DNA of 61,030 nucleotides. Origin: Bacteroides sp. (GTDB lineage Bacteria; Bacteroidota; Bacteroidia; Bacteroidales; Muribaculaceae). Position numbers and translations under genes: made by a program. The stretch spans positions 1 to 61,030 of the forward strand of contig JAAVDB010000036.1 of assembly GCA_014802015.1 (NCBI GenBank), written 5' to 3'. Below, piece after piece: positions 39,062 to 48,609 of the stretch (its first letter is position 1; each line of letters starts with the position of its first letter). The notes under the pieces are model-generated. The model saw only the letters and a list, made by a program, of their open reading frames with translations. It had not been told where the DNA came from and did not search any database.

Positions 39062-41104
39062 TTATTTTGCCGACATACGTTTGAGAAGATTGTAAGAGGG
39101 CACGATGCCAAGGCCACCGGCTCGGCTCAGATCGGAGAATGCAGCATCACGGTTGCCGAGTGACAGATACACATATCCACGGTTATAATATGCCTCTCCG
39201 AAGTCGGGCCGCAGCTCTATCGCTTTGTTGAAGCATGCGAGCGCCGAGGTCAGATCTCCCTCTCCGGCCAGTATGACACCTTTATTATAATAGGCTATAG
39301 GCATTGCCGGAGATAGTTTGATGACGCTGTCAAGATCAGCGATGGCGGTGCGTATCATTCCTGACCGGGATACACTCACCGGCATCACCGCCGTCTGTGA
39401 TGGCTGAGGATCATCATGTGTGCCGTTGGCCACGCGTGTATTCATATATCGGGCGTTGGCCCTGATGAGATATGCCAGTGTGAAATCAGGTGTCAGTTCG
39501 ATAGCACGGTCAAGATCGGCTATTGCATGATCATAATCGCGAAGAGTCATGTAGTCCATAGCCCGACCGAGATAGTCGATGGCTCGCGGTTTATGGTCGG
39601 CAAGATATGATGTATAGTAGTTTATAGAGTTGAAGTGTGTCGCCGCTGTCTCTTCGTCAGTCATGGCGGGTTCGTGATTGGTCACCTGAAGGAGGAAGCG
39701 CAGAGTGCGCGTCTGGTTTATATCCTCGACCTCACGCAGATAATCACCGCTCATCTTCAGCTCTGTAGGTGATGTGTAATAAGATATGGCAAATATAGGT
39801 TCAAGCTCTATGTTGAAATTCCTGTCCTGAACCTTGCCGCGTATATCCTTGTTGTTGAACACCTGTTCTGGTGATGAATTGTCGGCAATGGTGGTAAGGG
39901 TGGTGAATCGGCGCTTCACCTGATCCTGTGAATATGTAGTCTGCTCCTCATCTCCGTCCGTCTGCTCGGCATCCACATCGCCGAATAAGGGAGATGATGT
40001 CTGCACGCGGGTCTTGGCAAGTGCCAGTGACTTGTCATAATCTGACTGAGCGGCACGCATATCACCCTTGCGGCGCAGTATGTCATAACGCAGGAAGTAA
40101 GCCGCGGCAAAGTCCGGGAAGGCATTGATGACCTTGTTCATGTCTGCGATAGCTCCGTCAAAATCACCGATTTCAGCCAATAGCATTGCGCGGTTGTAGA
40201 GAGCCTTGTAATCGTCCTCATCCAGCTCAAGCACTGTCGAGAAGTCAGCGATAGCCTTGTTAGTGTCGTGCACCTCGGCACGCAGCAGGCCGCGGTTGAA
40301 CAGTGCTACGGTATTCTGCGGTTCCATCTGCAGGGCATAGTCATAATCGGCAAACGCGCCCTGAAAATCATCCGTCATGTAACGCAGATAGGCGCGGTTG
40401 ATGAAATATCCTGCATATTTAGGCTGTAGCTTTATCGCGCTGTTCATATCCTCAAGCGCGGATGCATAGTCCTTATCGGAATTGATGGCTATGTCAGCGC
40501 GCATCAGGTAGCCGTTGACTGCGTTTTTGTTGATTGACAGTGCTTTCTCGATATCTTCAAGTGCTCCTACTGTATCCTTCTGCTCCAGACGCAGATGTGC
40601 GCGGCCGAGGTAGCCGCCGTCGAATGACGGAAAGCGTTTCAGCAATGTGACGTATGTCGTGGCAGCGCCGTCCAGATCCTTGATGTTCTGCTGCGCCATA
40701 GCTTTGTTATATAGCAGACCACGGTTGTCCGGCAGGAGTTCGAGTGCATGATTGTAGTCTTCGATGGCCTCGCGGTCTCGCCCCATATTCTGACGGGCCA
40801 CACCGCGCACTTCCCACGCATCGACGATAAACGGGTTGCGCTCCAGTGCCAATGATGCATCCTGCTCCGCTCCGAGAAAGTCATCGAGATTAAGTTTGGC
40901 GATGGCTCTGAGAAAGTAAGGTCTTGCAAGATGGGGTTTTACGTCGATTACCTGATTGAAATACTGGATTGACAGCACATAATCTTCCAGAAACATGTTG
41001 TTCTGGCCAATACGCAACACCTGATCGGTGTTAATCTGAGCCGATGCCGCAAGGGCAAATAGTGAAAATATGATTGACGGAATGATCCGTTGTAGTCGTG
41101 TCAT
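39062..41104 (-). CDS. Large TPR-repeat protein, exported
   Basis: This 680-aa protein has a cleavable N-terminal signal (MTRLQRIIPSIIFSLFALAASA). About a dozen tetratricopeptide repeats follow, recognisable by recurring A-x-x-D-x-x-x-A-I and YNRG/YFLRA patterns, first as a run of eight or nine. A low-complexity acidic linker lies near residues 380-400 (QTDGDEEQTTYSQ), then a unique region, then a second group of repeats up to the C-terminus. It probably acts as a periplasmic scaffold for protein assembly. Bacteroidales have many such proteins; I know of no specific role. A TATTTTTG box lies at 41128-41135, and the gene is divergent from the VanX-like gene. Confidence 0.88.
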   Translation of the reverse strand: MTRLQRIIPSIIFSLFALAASAQINTDQVLRIGQNNMFLEDYVLSIQYFNQVIDVKPHLARPYFLRAIAKLNLDDFLGAEQDASLALERNPFIVDAWEVRGVARQNMGRDREAIEDYNHALELLPDNRGLLYNKAMAQQNIKDLDGAATTYVTLLKRFPSFDGGYLGRAHLRLEQKDTVGALEDIEKALSINKNAVNGYLMRADIAINSDKDYASALEDMNSAIKLQPKYAGYFINRAYLRYMTDDFQGAFADYDYALQMEPQNTVALFNRGLLRAEVHDTNKAIADFSTVLELDEDDYKALYNRAMLLAEIGDFDGAIADMNKVINAFPDFAAAYFLRYDILRRKGDMRAAQSDYDKSLALAKTRVQTSSPLFGDVDAEQTDGDEEQTTYSQDQVKRRFTTLTTIADNSSPEQVFNNKDIRGKVQDRNFNIELEPIFAISYYTSPTELKMSGDYLREVEDINQTRTLRFLLQVTNHEPAMTDEETAATHFNSINYYTSYLADHKPRAIDYLGRAMDYMTLRDYDHAIADLDRAIELTPDFTLAYLIRANARYMNTRVANGTHDDPQPSQTAVMPVSVSRSGMIRTAIADLDSVIKLSPAMPIAYYNKGVILAGEGDLTSALACFNKAIELRPDFGEAYYNRGYVYLSLGNRDAAFSDLSRAGGLGIVPSYNLLKRMSAK

Positions 41105-41177
41105 TTTATAAGTAATTGTAATGAGTACAAAAATACAATTTTAGGATCAAAATTCGCCTTGTTTTAAGCTTTTTTCA

Positions 41178-41185
41178 TACTTTTG
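41178..41185 (+). promoter_or_regulatory. -7 box directly before the VanX-like gene
   Basis: TACTTTTG ends four bases before the ATG at 41190. If functional, transcription starts at or just inside the start codon, giving a leaderless message. A TTG at 41159-41161 is closer (16 bp) than the normal 19-21 bp, so confidence is limited. Confidence 0.4.
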
Positions 41186-41189
41186 TCGT

Positions 41190-41870
41190 ATGAAAAAGTC
41201 ATTATCTTGTATTTTTATCATAATGTGTCTGTCATTAACCTGTAGCAGTATGCTCTCGGCAGCAACGCTTGAGGAGACGTTTGTCAAGCGTGGATATGTC
41301 GATGTCACCACTATCAGCTCTGATATACTGGTGTCGCTGATGTATGCCCGTGATGATAATTTTACCGGGACGGTTCTGTATGACGGACTTGACAAGGCTT
41401 GGTTACATCCTGATGCGGCTAAAGCCGTTGCAGATGCTCAGAGAAGATTGTCGGAATATAAACCCGGTTATCGTCTGCTGATCAAGGATGCCGCACGGCC
41501 CATGAGTGTGCAGCGACGTATGTTTAATGCGGTAAAAGGTACACCTAAAGCTAATTATGTCGCTAATCCGGCCAAGGGTGGCGGTCTGCATAATTATGGT
41601 GTGGCCGTCGATATAACCATTGCTGATGCTGAGGGTAATGAGCTGGATATGGGTACGCCTGTCGATCATCTCGGAGTGGAAGCCAATATTGACCGCGAGG
41701 CGGAGCTGGTGAGACGTGGTGTGATGAGCGAGAATGCGCGTCAGAATCGTCTACTGTTGCGTCGTGTGATGAAAGAGGCGGGATTTTCCACCATACGCAC
41801 CGAGTGGTGGCATTTCAATCTCGTCAGCAAGGCCCGGGCTCGTGAGAAATACCGTCTGCTTGATTTCTGA
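41190..41870 (+). CDS. D-Ala-D-Ala dipeptidase (VanX/DdpX, M15D)
   Basis: This zinc dipeptidase cleaves D-Ala-D-Ala. The 226-aa protein has an N-terminal signal peptide of about 24 residues ending in LSAA, so it is periplasmic, unlike cytoplasmic VanX of resistant enterococci. Active-site residues are present: zinc ligands His134 and Asp141 (HNYGVAVD) and His208, catalytic Glu205 (EWWH), and the conserved Arg103 in AARPMS. A role in peptidoglycan turnover and D-Ala recovery is more likely than vancomycin resistance, which is irrelevant in Gram-negatives and lacks vanH/vanA here. The carbonic anhydrase gene follows 23 bp later. Confidence 0.93.
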   Translation: MKKSLSCIFIIMCLSLTCSSMLSAATLEETFVKRGYVDVTTISSDILVSLMYARDDNFTGTVLYDGLDKAWLHPDAAKAVADAQRRLSEYKPGYRLLIKDAARPMSVQRRMFNAVKGTPKANYVANPAKGGGLHNYGVAVDITIADAEGNELDMGTPVDHLGVEANIDREAELVRRGVMSENARQNRLLLRRVMKEAGFSTIRTEWWHFNLVSKARAREKYRLLDF

Positions 41871-41893
41871 AACAATCCAAAATCAATAATATC

Positions 41894-42436
41894 ATGATAG
41901 AAGAAATTCTCCGTCACAATCGTGAATTTGTCGAGAAGCGTGATTACGAACGCTTTGCCACTTCAAAATATCCTGATAAGCGCATTGCCATCGTCACATG
42001 TATGGATACACGCCTTGTCGAGCTCCTTCCTGCCGCACTCGGCATCCGCAATGGTGATGTCAAGATGATTAAAAATGCAGGCGGTGTGATTACCAATCCG
42101 TTTGACTCGACCATGCGCTCGATACTTATTGCAGTCTATGAGTTGGGTGTCAATGAGATAATGGTAATAGGACACACCGGCTGCGGCGTTCAGGGTATGG
42201 ATGCCAAGGAGATGCTTCATTTGATGCAGGAGCGCGGTGTAGATGAAGAGCATATCTCGCTCATGCGCCATTGCGGCATTGATCTTGATAGCTGGCTGCA
42301 CGGATTTGACGAGGCTCCCGCAGCTGTCAGCGAGACAGTTGATCTCATCTCACATCATCCGCTTATGCCTACTGACGTTCGTGTTGCCGGATACATCATG
42401 GATTCCGTGACGGGCGAACTGACAAAAATTGATTAG
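41894..42436 (+). CDS. Beta-class carbonic anhydrase
   Basis: This enzyme interconverts CO2 and bicarbonate in the cytoplasm. The 180-aa protein shows the zinc ligands Cys36 (VTCMDTR), His94 and Cys97 (GHTGCG), and the Asp38-Arg40 dyad that gates the site. It belongs to the small clade of beta enzymes with the TCMDTR signature, common in Firmicutes and Bacteroidota. It is probably co-transcribed with the preceding VanX-like gene. Supplying bicarbonate for carboxylations is the general role in capnophilic gut bacteria. Confidence 0.95.
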   Translation: MIEEILRHNREFVEKRDYERFATSKYPDKRIAIVTCMDTRLVELLPAALGIRNGDVKMIKNAGGVITNPFDSTMRSILIAVYELGVNEIMVIGHTGCGVQGMDAKEMLHLMQERGVDEEHISLMRHCGIDLDSWLHGFDEAPAAVSETVDLISHHPLMPTDVRVAGYIMDSVTGELTKID

Positions 42437-42493
42437 TCCGCGACATTATCACACCTTTTGGTCCGTTTGATGTCCAGACTTTGTATTGACTCA

Positions 42494-42537
42494 AGAGCCC
42501 TTTTTCCGACGTTAGAACGTATTGGAAAACGGGCTCT
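42494..42537 (+). terminator. Nested inverted repeat after the carbonic anhydrase gene
   Basis: AGAGCCC at 42494-42500 pairs with GGGCTCT at 42531-42537. Inside it TTTTCC pairs with GGAAAA and ACGTT with AACGT, making an interrupted hairpin of about 18 bp. It lies 57 bp past the carbonic anhydrase stop and just before the glycosidase promoter, so it is probably a terminator, although no T-run follows. Confidence 0.5.
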
Positions 42538-42542
42538 AACAG

Positions 42543-42573
42543 TTGTGTATACGAAATAATTTGATTAATTTTG
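42543..42573 (+). promoter_or_regulatory. Promoter of the GH95-like glycosidase gene
   Basis: TTG at 42543-42545, a 20-bp spacer and TAATTTTG at 42566-42573 match the Bacteroidota promoter. The start site would be near 42580, leaving a leader of about 65 nt to the ATG at 42646. Confidence 0.6.
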
Positions 42574-42645
42574 CTTTCAGACGATGGGATTATATTTAAG
42601 ATCTGAGTTCCATTGTCAGGGATGTATATATTAACAAGTTATAAT

Positions 42646-45021
42646 ATGGGAATGAAGATGTTACTATCAGTGTTGGGGCTGCTGTTCTGTGTGTCTGTTT
42701 CGGCCGGTAATGGAGTCGGTCAGGCGCATCCTTCGGCACGAGGAGTGTCATATACTTATCCGCAGAGTTATGAGCAGTGGCAACATTCGTTTTTCGCGGG
42801 AAACGGCAAGACCGGAATCATACTGTTCGGTGACCCTATCTCCGAGAGCGTGGTTTTCACTTCAAGAATGTTTAATTTCCCATCGGCCGTAGAGCGGTCA
42901 TTTGCTGTAGTGCCGAAGGATACCGTTGAAAAAATCAGTGCTCTCTGTGCTCAGGGTCTGTTCAGTGAGGCAAACAGTCTTGCTGTAAGTTCTTCGCAAT
43001 GGAAAGATGGTGGCGAAGGGGGCAGACATCCGGGATTTATGATGAAGATAGATATGCCGGTCGTAGGCCAAGTGCGTGATTATTCACGTGAATGCGATTA
43101 TTCTACCGGCGAGATCTCAGTGAAATGGAGTGACGACTGCGGCAAGTGGGAACGTAAATGTTTTGTGTCACGAGATGAGGATGTCATGGTAATGAAGATT
43201 ACACATGACGGGGAGCATTTCGACTGCAAGGTGAGTATGTCGCTCCCCGCAGGAGCACATTTTCCCGACGGCATGACCGTCATCGGCCGTCATCCGGGCA
43301 AAAGCATGTCAGGTATCGATGTCAGATATGCCCGGCCGTTTGACTCTCAGGGATTCTCAGGCTTGGTCAAGGCTGAATCCGAAGGTGGATCCATCGGATT
43401 AAGGAATGATACATTAATGGCCGCGGGAGTTAAGGAATTGACCCTTGTCGCGAAGGTTGGCAAGTTTAAAGACTCTGAGACCGGTATGGATTCACTCGTT
43501 GACGAACTGGCCGGTGTCAATAACGATTATGACAGACTCTTCTCGCATCACAGTGACATTCATTCGGATATATATAATCGTGTTACCGTCGATTTCGGCG
43601 CAGATGATGCATCGCGCGCATTGCCGAACGAAGTGCTGCTGAAGATGCAGAAGGAATCTGATACACCCGTGCCTGCATTATGGGAACGGCTGTTTTATGC
43701 CGGACGTTATCACTTTCTGTCGTCGGGTAATGAGATTACTCCGCCCGATCTGCTCGGTATATGGACCGGTGACTGCAATGTCGGGTGGGGTGGATATTAT
43801 CATCTCGATGCAAATCTCAATCTTCAGGTGTCATCGGGAAATGTCTGCAATATGCCCGAGGTTATGGAGGGATATTTTAATCTTAACGAGGTGTGGGCTA
43901 AGGATTTTGAACGTAACGCGCGCGATCTGCTCGGATGCCGTGGCATGGTGGCGTGCGGCAACACACCCGGTCTATCGTCCGGATTGATGGCCTCCATCAA
44001 TGAGTATTATCCATACCATTATGCTACAGGTGAGGAGGGCTGGCTGCTATACCCGTTCTGGGAGTATTATCAGACCACTGGTGATAAATTGTTTCTTCAA
44101 GACAGACTCTTGCCCCTTCTGGAGAAAATGGGTGACTTTTATGAAGACTTCCTGAGACATAAGGACGCAGATGGCAAGTATATACTTACAGGATCAGTAT
44201 CACCTGAGAATCGACCTTCTAATCTTCCGGTCTCGTTGCTGAATAATTCAGCATTTGATGTGGCCGGTGCACGGTGGTGTCTTTCAACCCTTGTGAAGAC
44301 TTGCGACATACTCGGCGTATATCAGGAACCGGGTGGTCGGAGGGCTAAATGGCAGGAACTGTATGTCTCACTGCCTGATTACCGCATTAATGCTGACGGT
44401 GCGGTCAGCGAATGGGGTTGGGTGGGTCTTGAGGATCATTACCATCATCGTCATTCAAGCCATCTGATGATGGTGTGGCCCTACAGGGAGGTCTCGCCTT
44501 TGAGGTATCCCGACTGGTATGTCGCGGCAGGCAATGCTCTTGATATGCGTGATCGATATGATTATGAAAATGCGGGTCACGGCTATCTTCACGCGGCCTT
44601 GATCGCGGCCGTGCTCGGTAACCGTGCGTCTTTTGCGTCAAAGATGGATAATCTTACTCGCAGAGACTTCTTTTACGACGGACTTGTGTCCGCCCATTAT
44701 CCTGATTACGGGGTATTCTGTACGGATGTGTGTAATTCGTTGCCCGGATTGGTAGCTGAAATGCTTGTCGGATCGGACGAAGACGGCATACATCTGTTGC
44801 CGGCTTTGGTGGAAGGTTTGCCTAAAGGTAGTGTCACCGGGCTTAAGACCCGCTGCGGAGTGACGGTCGAGCGAATGGATTGGGACGTGGATGCCGGCAC
44901 TGTAACTGTGACAATGAGGTCACTGTCACCGCGTACAGTAAGGCTCAGCGTCGGTGATAATGCGCCTGAGATTGTAACGGTGCCTGACACAACGGTTGTA
45001 AAAACATACAGGATGAAGTAA
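42646..45021 (+). CDS. GH95-like glycoside hydrolase, exported
   Basis: This is a 791-aa secreted carbohydrate-active enzyme. The chosen ATG (42646) begins a typical signal peptide (MGMKMLLSVLGLLFCVSVSAG); an ATG at 42622 is the alternative. The layout matches GH95-type six-hairpin glycosidases. An N-terminal beta domain contains FFAGNGKTGIILFGDP. The catalytic (alpha/alpha)6 barrel contains LLGIWTGDCNVGWGGYYHLD, a SPENRPS motif and HHHRHSSHLMMVWPYR. A C-terminal beta domain follows. GH95 members are alpha-L-fucosidases and alpha-L-galactosidases, but this one diverges in the N-terminal motif, so the exact sugar is uncertain. No SusC/SusD pair is adjacent. It has its own promoter and terminator. 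Confidence 0.8.
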   Translation: MGMKMLLSVLGLLFCVSVSAGNGVGQAHPSARGVSYTYPQSYEQWQHSFFAGNGKTGIILFGDPISESVVFTSRMFNFPSAVERSFAVVPKDTVEKISALCAQGLFSEANSLAVSSSQWKDGGEGGRHPGFMMKIDMPVVGQVRDYSRECDYSTGEISVKWSDDCGKWERKCFVSRDEDVMVMKITHDGEHFDCKVSMSLPAGAHFPDGMTVIGRHPGKSMSGIDVRYARPFDSQGFSGLVKAESEGGSIGLRNDTLMAAGVKELTLVAKVGKFKDSETGMDSLVDELAGVNNDYDRLFSHHSDIHSDIYNRVTVDFGADDASRALPNEVLLKMQKESDTPVPALWERLFYAGRYHFLSSGNEITPPDLLGIWTGDCNVGWGGYYHLDANLNLQVSSGNVCNMPEVMEGYFNLNEVWAKDFERNARDLLGCRGMVACGNTPGLSSGLMASINEYYPYHYATGEEGWLLYPFWEYYQTTGDKLFLQDRLLPLLEKMGDFYEDFLRHKDADGKYILTGSVSPENRPSNLPVSLLNNSAFDVAGARWCLSTLVKTCDILGVYQEPGGRRAKWQELYVSLPDYRINADGAVSEWGWVGLEDHYHHRHSSHLMMVWPYREVSPLRYPDWYVAAGNALDMRDRYDYENAGHGYLHAALIAAVLGNRASFASKMDNLTRRDFFYDGLVSAHYPDYGVFCTDVCNSLPGLVAEMLVGSDEDGIHLLPALVEGLPKGSVTGLKTRCGVTVERMDWDVDAGTVTVTMRSLSPRTVRLSVGDNAPEIVTVPDTTVVKTYRMK

Positions 45022-45054
45022 GGTCACGCATGCGATATAGCGGGCACGTATATA

Positions 45055-45101
45055 AGAGCCGGTTCGACACTGCATTTAACATTCATTGTCGAACCGGCTC
45101 T
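45055..45101 (+). terminator. Intrinsic terminator after the glycosidase gene
   Basis: A perfect 15-bp stem (AGAGCCGGTTCGACA and its complement) with a 17-nt loop lies 34 bp past the stop. A run of six T follows about 17 bp downstream. It separates the gene from prfC. Confidence 0.8.
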
Positions 45102-45124
45102 TAGGATTATTGCAGTCTTTTTTG

Positions 45125-45132
45125 TACCTTTG
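45125..45132 (+). promoter_or_regulatory. prfC: -7 box upstream of prfC
   Basis: TACCTTTG lies 30 bp before the prfC ATG. A TTG at the expected -33 distance is missing because the terminator stem of the preceding gene occupies that place. The call rests on one box. Confidence 0.4.
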
Positions 45133-45162
45133 TGCCCGAAAAAATCCAGAATTAGTTGCAAT

Positions 45163-46740
45163 ATGTCCCTAAAAGATGAAATAGCACGCCGGCGCACGTT
45201 TGCCATCATTTCTCACCCTGATGCCGGTAAAACCACTCTTACTGAAAAACTGCTGCTGTTCGGCGGAGCCATACATGTGGCGGGAGCCGTTAAGTCAAAC
45301 AAGATCAAGAAGACTGCAACGTCCGACTGGATGGAGATTGAGAAGCAGCGCGGTATCTCGGTGGCGACATCTGTGATGGGATTCAATTACGGTGACTATA
45401 AGATCAATATTCTCGACACTCCCGGTCACCAGGATTTTGCTGAGGATACCTATCGTACGCTTACAGCTGTCGACAGTGTAATTATCGTAGTCGATGTGGC
45501 CAAGGGTGTTGAGCGACAGACCCGTAAACTCATGGAAGTGTGCCGTATGCGCAACACTCCCGTGATTATATTTGTCAATAAGCTTGACCGCGAGGGTCGC
45601 GATCCGTTTGATATTCTCGATGAACTTGAGAGCGAGCTTAAGATCAAAGTGCGTCCGCTGTCATGGCCTATAAATATAGGTGAGAAGTTCAAGGGTGTAT
45701 ATAATATCTTCGAGCATTCACTTGATCTCTTTACCCCTGACAAACAGCGTGTCAGCGAACGTGTGGAGATTGATTCGGTCGATGACCCGCGTATTGATGA
45801 AGCGGTGGGGGAGACCGATGCATCCAAACTCCGTGAAGACCTTGAGCTTATCGAGGGCGTATATCCTGAATTTAATGTCGATGAGTATCTCAAGGGTCAG
45901 GTAGCACCCGTGTTTTTCGGATCGGCACTCAATACTTTCGGTGTCAAGGAGCTGCTTGACTGCTTTGTGAAAATCGCACCGGCGCCGCGCCCGACTCAGT
46001 CGGAGGAGCGTATCATCAATCCAGATGAGGACGGATTCTCAGGCTTTGTGTTCAAGATTCATGCCAATATGGATCCTAATCATCGCTCGTGTATAGCATT
46101 TGTCAAAATATGTTCGGGTAAGTTTGAGCGTAATGCTCCTTACAAACAGATACGTACGGGCAAGACTCTGAAATTTGCAGCTCCGACGGCATTCATGGCT
46201 CAGAAAAAGAATGTGGTTGATGAGGCATATCCCGGTGATATTGTCGGTATTCCCGATACAGGTAACTTTAAGATCGGCGACACGCTCACCTCAGGCGAAA
46301 ATCTTCACTTCAAGGGACTTCCGTCATTCTCGCCCGAGATGTTCAAGTACATCGAGAATGCTGATCCCATGAAGTCGAAGCAGCTCGATAAAGGTATTCA
46401 GCAGCTGATGGATGAGGGTGTGGCTCAGTTGTTTACGAATCAGTTTAACGGACGTCGCATTATCGGTACAGTAGGACAGCTGCAATTTGAAGTGATACAG
46501 TATCGTCTTGAGCACGAATATGGTGCACAGTGTCGTTGGGAGCCGATCTCGCTCTACAAGGCTTGCTGGATAGAGAGTGACGATGCCGAGGCTCTGGCTG
46601 CATTCAAGAAAAGAAAATTTCAATTCATGGCCACTGACCGTGAGGGGCGTGACGTATTCCTTGCTGACTCAGGATACGTGTTGCAGATGGCGCAGAACGA
46701 TTTCCCGAAAATACGTTTCCACTTCACATCGGAATTTTAA
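45163..46740 (+). CDS. prfC: Peptide chain release factor 3 (RF3)
   Basis: RF3 is a GTPase that removes RF1/RF2 from the ribosome after termination. From ATG 45163 ([16 protein letters not shown]) it has 525 aa, close to E. coli RF3 (529). A TTG start upstream at 45130 would fall in the promoter box. GTPase motifs are present: [12 protein letters not shown] (G1), the [10 protein letters not shown] switch I area, DTPGHQDF (G3) and [12 protein letters not shown] (G4). The C-terminal domain contains [15 protein letters not shown]. It is monocistronic. With prfH at the start of the window, two release-factor-type genes occur here, of quite different kinds. Confidence 0.97.
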   Translation: MSLKDEIARRRTFAIISHPDAGKTTLTEKLLLFGGAIHVAGAVKSNKIKKTATSDWMEIEKQRGISVATSVMGFNYGDYKINILDTPGHQDFAEDTYRTLTAVDSVIIVVDVAKGVERQTRKLMEVCRMRNTPVIIFVNKLDREGRDPFDILDELESELKIKVRPLSWPINIGEKFKGVYNIFEHSLDLFTPDKQRVSERVEIDSVDDPRIDEAVGETDASKLREDLELIEGVYPEFNVDEYLKGQVAPVFFGSALNTFGVKELLDCFVKIAPAPRPTQSEERIINPDEDGFSGFVFKIHANMDPNHRSCIAFVKICSGKFERNAPYKQIRTGKTLKFAAPTAFMAQKKNVVDEAYPGDIVGIPDTGNFKIGDTLTSGENLHFKGLPSFSPEMFKYIENADPMKSKQLDKGIQQLMDEGVAQLFTNQFNGRRIIGTVGQLQFEVIQYRLEHEYGAQCRWEPISLYKACWIESDDAEALAAFKKRKFQFMATDREGRDVFLADSGYVLQMAQNDFPKIRFHFTSEF

Positions 46741-46792
46741 GATATAGGTAGATTATTTACAGATACTGTTTTTCCCGCTCTTGGCGAGGTTA

Positions 46793-48040
46793 TCACTCAT
46801 AGTTGATGGCCCGCGAGGGCGGGATTGTTGCTATTATAGCTGATGGCAGGAGCAGTACGGCCAGCGACAACAGGATTATTCCCGCGTTGAGTGAGGCTAT
46901 CGTACCCCAGTCTATTACCACGGGTACATGATTTAGATAGTATGCCTCAGGGTTGAGCGGAACGATGTGTGTCGACTTCTGGAGATACAATAGCCCGATA
47001 CCTATGAGATTGCCGGTAATGAGGCCGCGGGTGAGTATCCTCACTGACATTATGATGAAAGTGGTGCGGATCTGGCGGTTGGATGCACCGAGGGCTTTGA
47101 GTATGCCGATTGTATTGACTCGCCTGAGTATCAGGATGAATAGTGATGATACAAGTGTCAGGACAGTGAGTAATGACATGAGCGAGAGTATAACTTTGAC
47201 ATTCGTGTCGAGAAGTGCGAGCCAGTTGAAATACAGCGCGGCTAACCGATGGATACTTACTACATTATAGTGGCGCTCTGTTCGTCCTGAATAAATCTCG
47301 TCAAGAAATGCTCCCGAAATGGCTTCTTCTGTTCTGTCGATGGATTCGTCATCGGGCAGGCCGTTGATTTCCGCTATAGTGGCGCAGCTGTCAGGCACAT
47401 CTGCGATACGGCGGAGCATCTGTAATGAGCCGAATATCGTATTGCGGTCATATTCGTCAAAATGTGTGTCGTATATGCCTGCTATCTTCAGACGGCGCAC
47501 TTTGTAGGCTCCCGATCCGAGGAAATAGGTGTCAATCTTTTCACCTGTGCTGAGTGACAACGATTCGGCAATGGCCCGCGACAGGACTATGTGATAGATC
47601 GTTGAATCTGAGTTGTAGTCCGGTATAGTTCCGTCTACGAGATTGGACTTTATGAATGTCCAGTCATAATCTTTGTCAACACCTTTGATTATGGAGCCGG
47701 TAAAATTGTCAGGAGTCTTTAATATAGCGGGCTGGCGTGCCGTAAGTGTGTATCCTGCCGATTCGGGCAGAATACTGTCGATAGGAGCGAGGTCGGCACG
47801 TGACAAGAGGATGGATGCCGCGGTATTGTCAGTAGCTTTCGGCGCGATGGAGATCTGCGAATCGAAACCTATGACTTTATTGCGGATCTCGTCACGAAAT
47901 CCTGTCATCACGGCAACCGACACAATCATCACTACCACTGACAGTGTTATGCCTGTCACGGCCACGATCAGGCCGGTCGATCCTCCGCGTTGTGAGGTGC
48001 GGAGTGACATGCGCCGTGCAATGAAAAAAGGTACTGACAT
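46793..48040 (-). CDS. FtsX/LolC-E-type ABC transporter permease
   Basis: This 415-aa inner-membrane permease has the LolC/LolE plan. An N-terminal helix (about 22-48) is followed by a MacB-like periplasmic domain of about 220 residues and three C-terminal helices, with the FtsX-domain sequence NTIGILKALGASNRQIR near residue 310. It probably works with a LolD-type ATPase encoded elsewhere to extract lipoproteins or drive another envelope process. It is the third gene after tilS and the HMA-AraC gene, 13 bp downstream. The closing LLLPSAIIATIPPSRAINYE is typical of the LolC/E group. Confidence 0.88.
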   Translation of the reverse strand: MSVPFFIARRMSLRTSQRGGSTGLIVAVTGITLSVVVMIVSVAVMTGFRDEIRNKVIGFDSQISIAPKATDNTAASILLSRADLAPIDSILPESAGYTLTARQPAILKTPDNFTGSIIKGVDKDYDWTFIKSNLVDGTIPDYNSDSTIYHIVLSRAIAESLSLSTGEKIDTYFLGSGAYKVRRLKIAGIYDTHFDEYDRNTIFGSLQMLRRIADVPDSCATIAEINGLPDDESIDRTEEAISGAFLDEIYSGRTERHYNVVSIHRLAALYFNWLALLDTNVKVILSLMSLLTVLTLVSSLFILILRRVNTIGILKALGASNRQIRTTFIIMSVRILTRGLITGNLIGIGLLYLQKSTHIVPLNPEAYYLNHVPVVIDWGTIASLNAGIILLSLAVLLLPSAIIATIPPSRAINYE

Positions 48041-48053
48041 GATTATATGTTGA

Positions 48054-48608
48054 TTATACTTCGTTTAGGCCGGTACGTGGCATTGAGGTGTTAAGATACT
48101 CGGTCGGAGTCATCCCGGTAAGGTTCTTGAACTGGCGTGACAGATGTGCGGTGCTCGAATAGCCTGTCATGTCAGCGATCTCACTGACAGTATACTGGCC
48201 GTACCCGAGCAGCTCCTTGACCCACTCCACGCGCTGGGCCATCTGGTATTTCTCGATAGTGCGCCCTTCGTGAGATGAGAAGACGCGGCTCATAGTGTCG
48301 TAATTGACTCCGAGATGGTCCTCAAGACATGCAGAAAGATTGAGGCGGCACTCGCCCGGGCGGCGTACATGGTCGATTACGGCTCGTTTTATTCGTTCCA
48401 CGAGGCTCGTGTCGGCATCAATAATGCGTGTGAAGCCTTCGTTTTCAAGCAGATTGTCAAGTATCTGCAAGGCGGAATCGTCAAGAGTCTCACTGATCTC
48501 CGCCCGACCGAGTGTCACGGACACAGGTGTCAGTCCGGCCGAACGCAATACGCGGTCGACAGCCTCGACACAGTGATGACACACCATTCCTTTGATTATT
48601 ATCTCCAT
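48054..48608 (-). CDS. AraC-type regulator with N-terminal heavy-metal-associated domain
   Basis: This 184-aa protein joins two parts. Residues 1-65 resemble a heavy-metal-associated (HMA) ferredoxin-like domain with CHHC at 10-13, the CXXC pair typical of copper chaperones. Residues ~85-182 form an AraC/XylS DNA-binding domain with two helix-turn-helix units (VSEIADMTGYSSTAHLSRQFKNLTGMTPTEYL). It could therefore sense a metal directly. It starts 1 bp after the tilS stop and precedes the permease gene, so it is probably co-transcribed with both. No copper ATPase is nearby. Confidence 0.88.
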   Translation of the reverse strand: MEIIIKGMVCHHCVEAVDRVLRSAGLTPVSVTLGRAEISETLDDSALQILDNLLENEGFTRIIDADTSLVERIKRAVIDHVRRPGECRLNLSACLEDHLGVNYDTMSRVFSSHEGRTIEKYQMAQRVEWVKELLGYGQYTVSEIADMTGYSSTAHLSRQFKNLTGMTPTEYLNTSMPRTGLNEV

Positions 48609-48609
48609 A

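Noticed and set aside
41190-41870. Vancomycin resistance gene
   Set aside because: The protein has a signal peptide and no vanH or vanA partner; a cell-wall turnover role is more likely.
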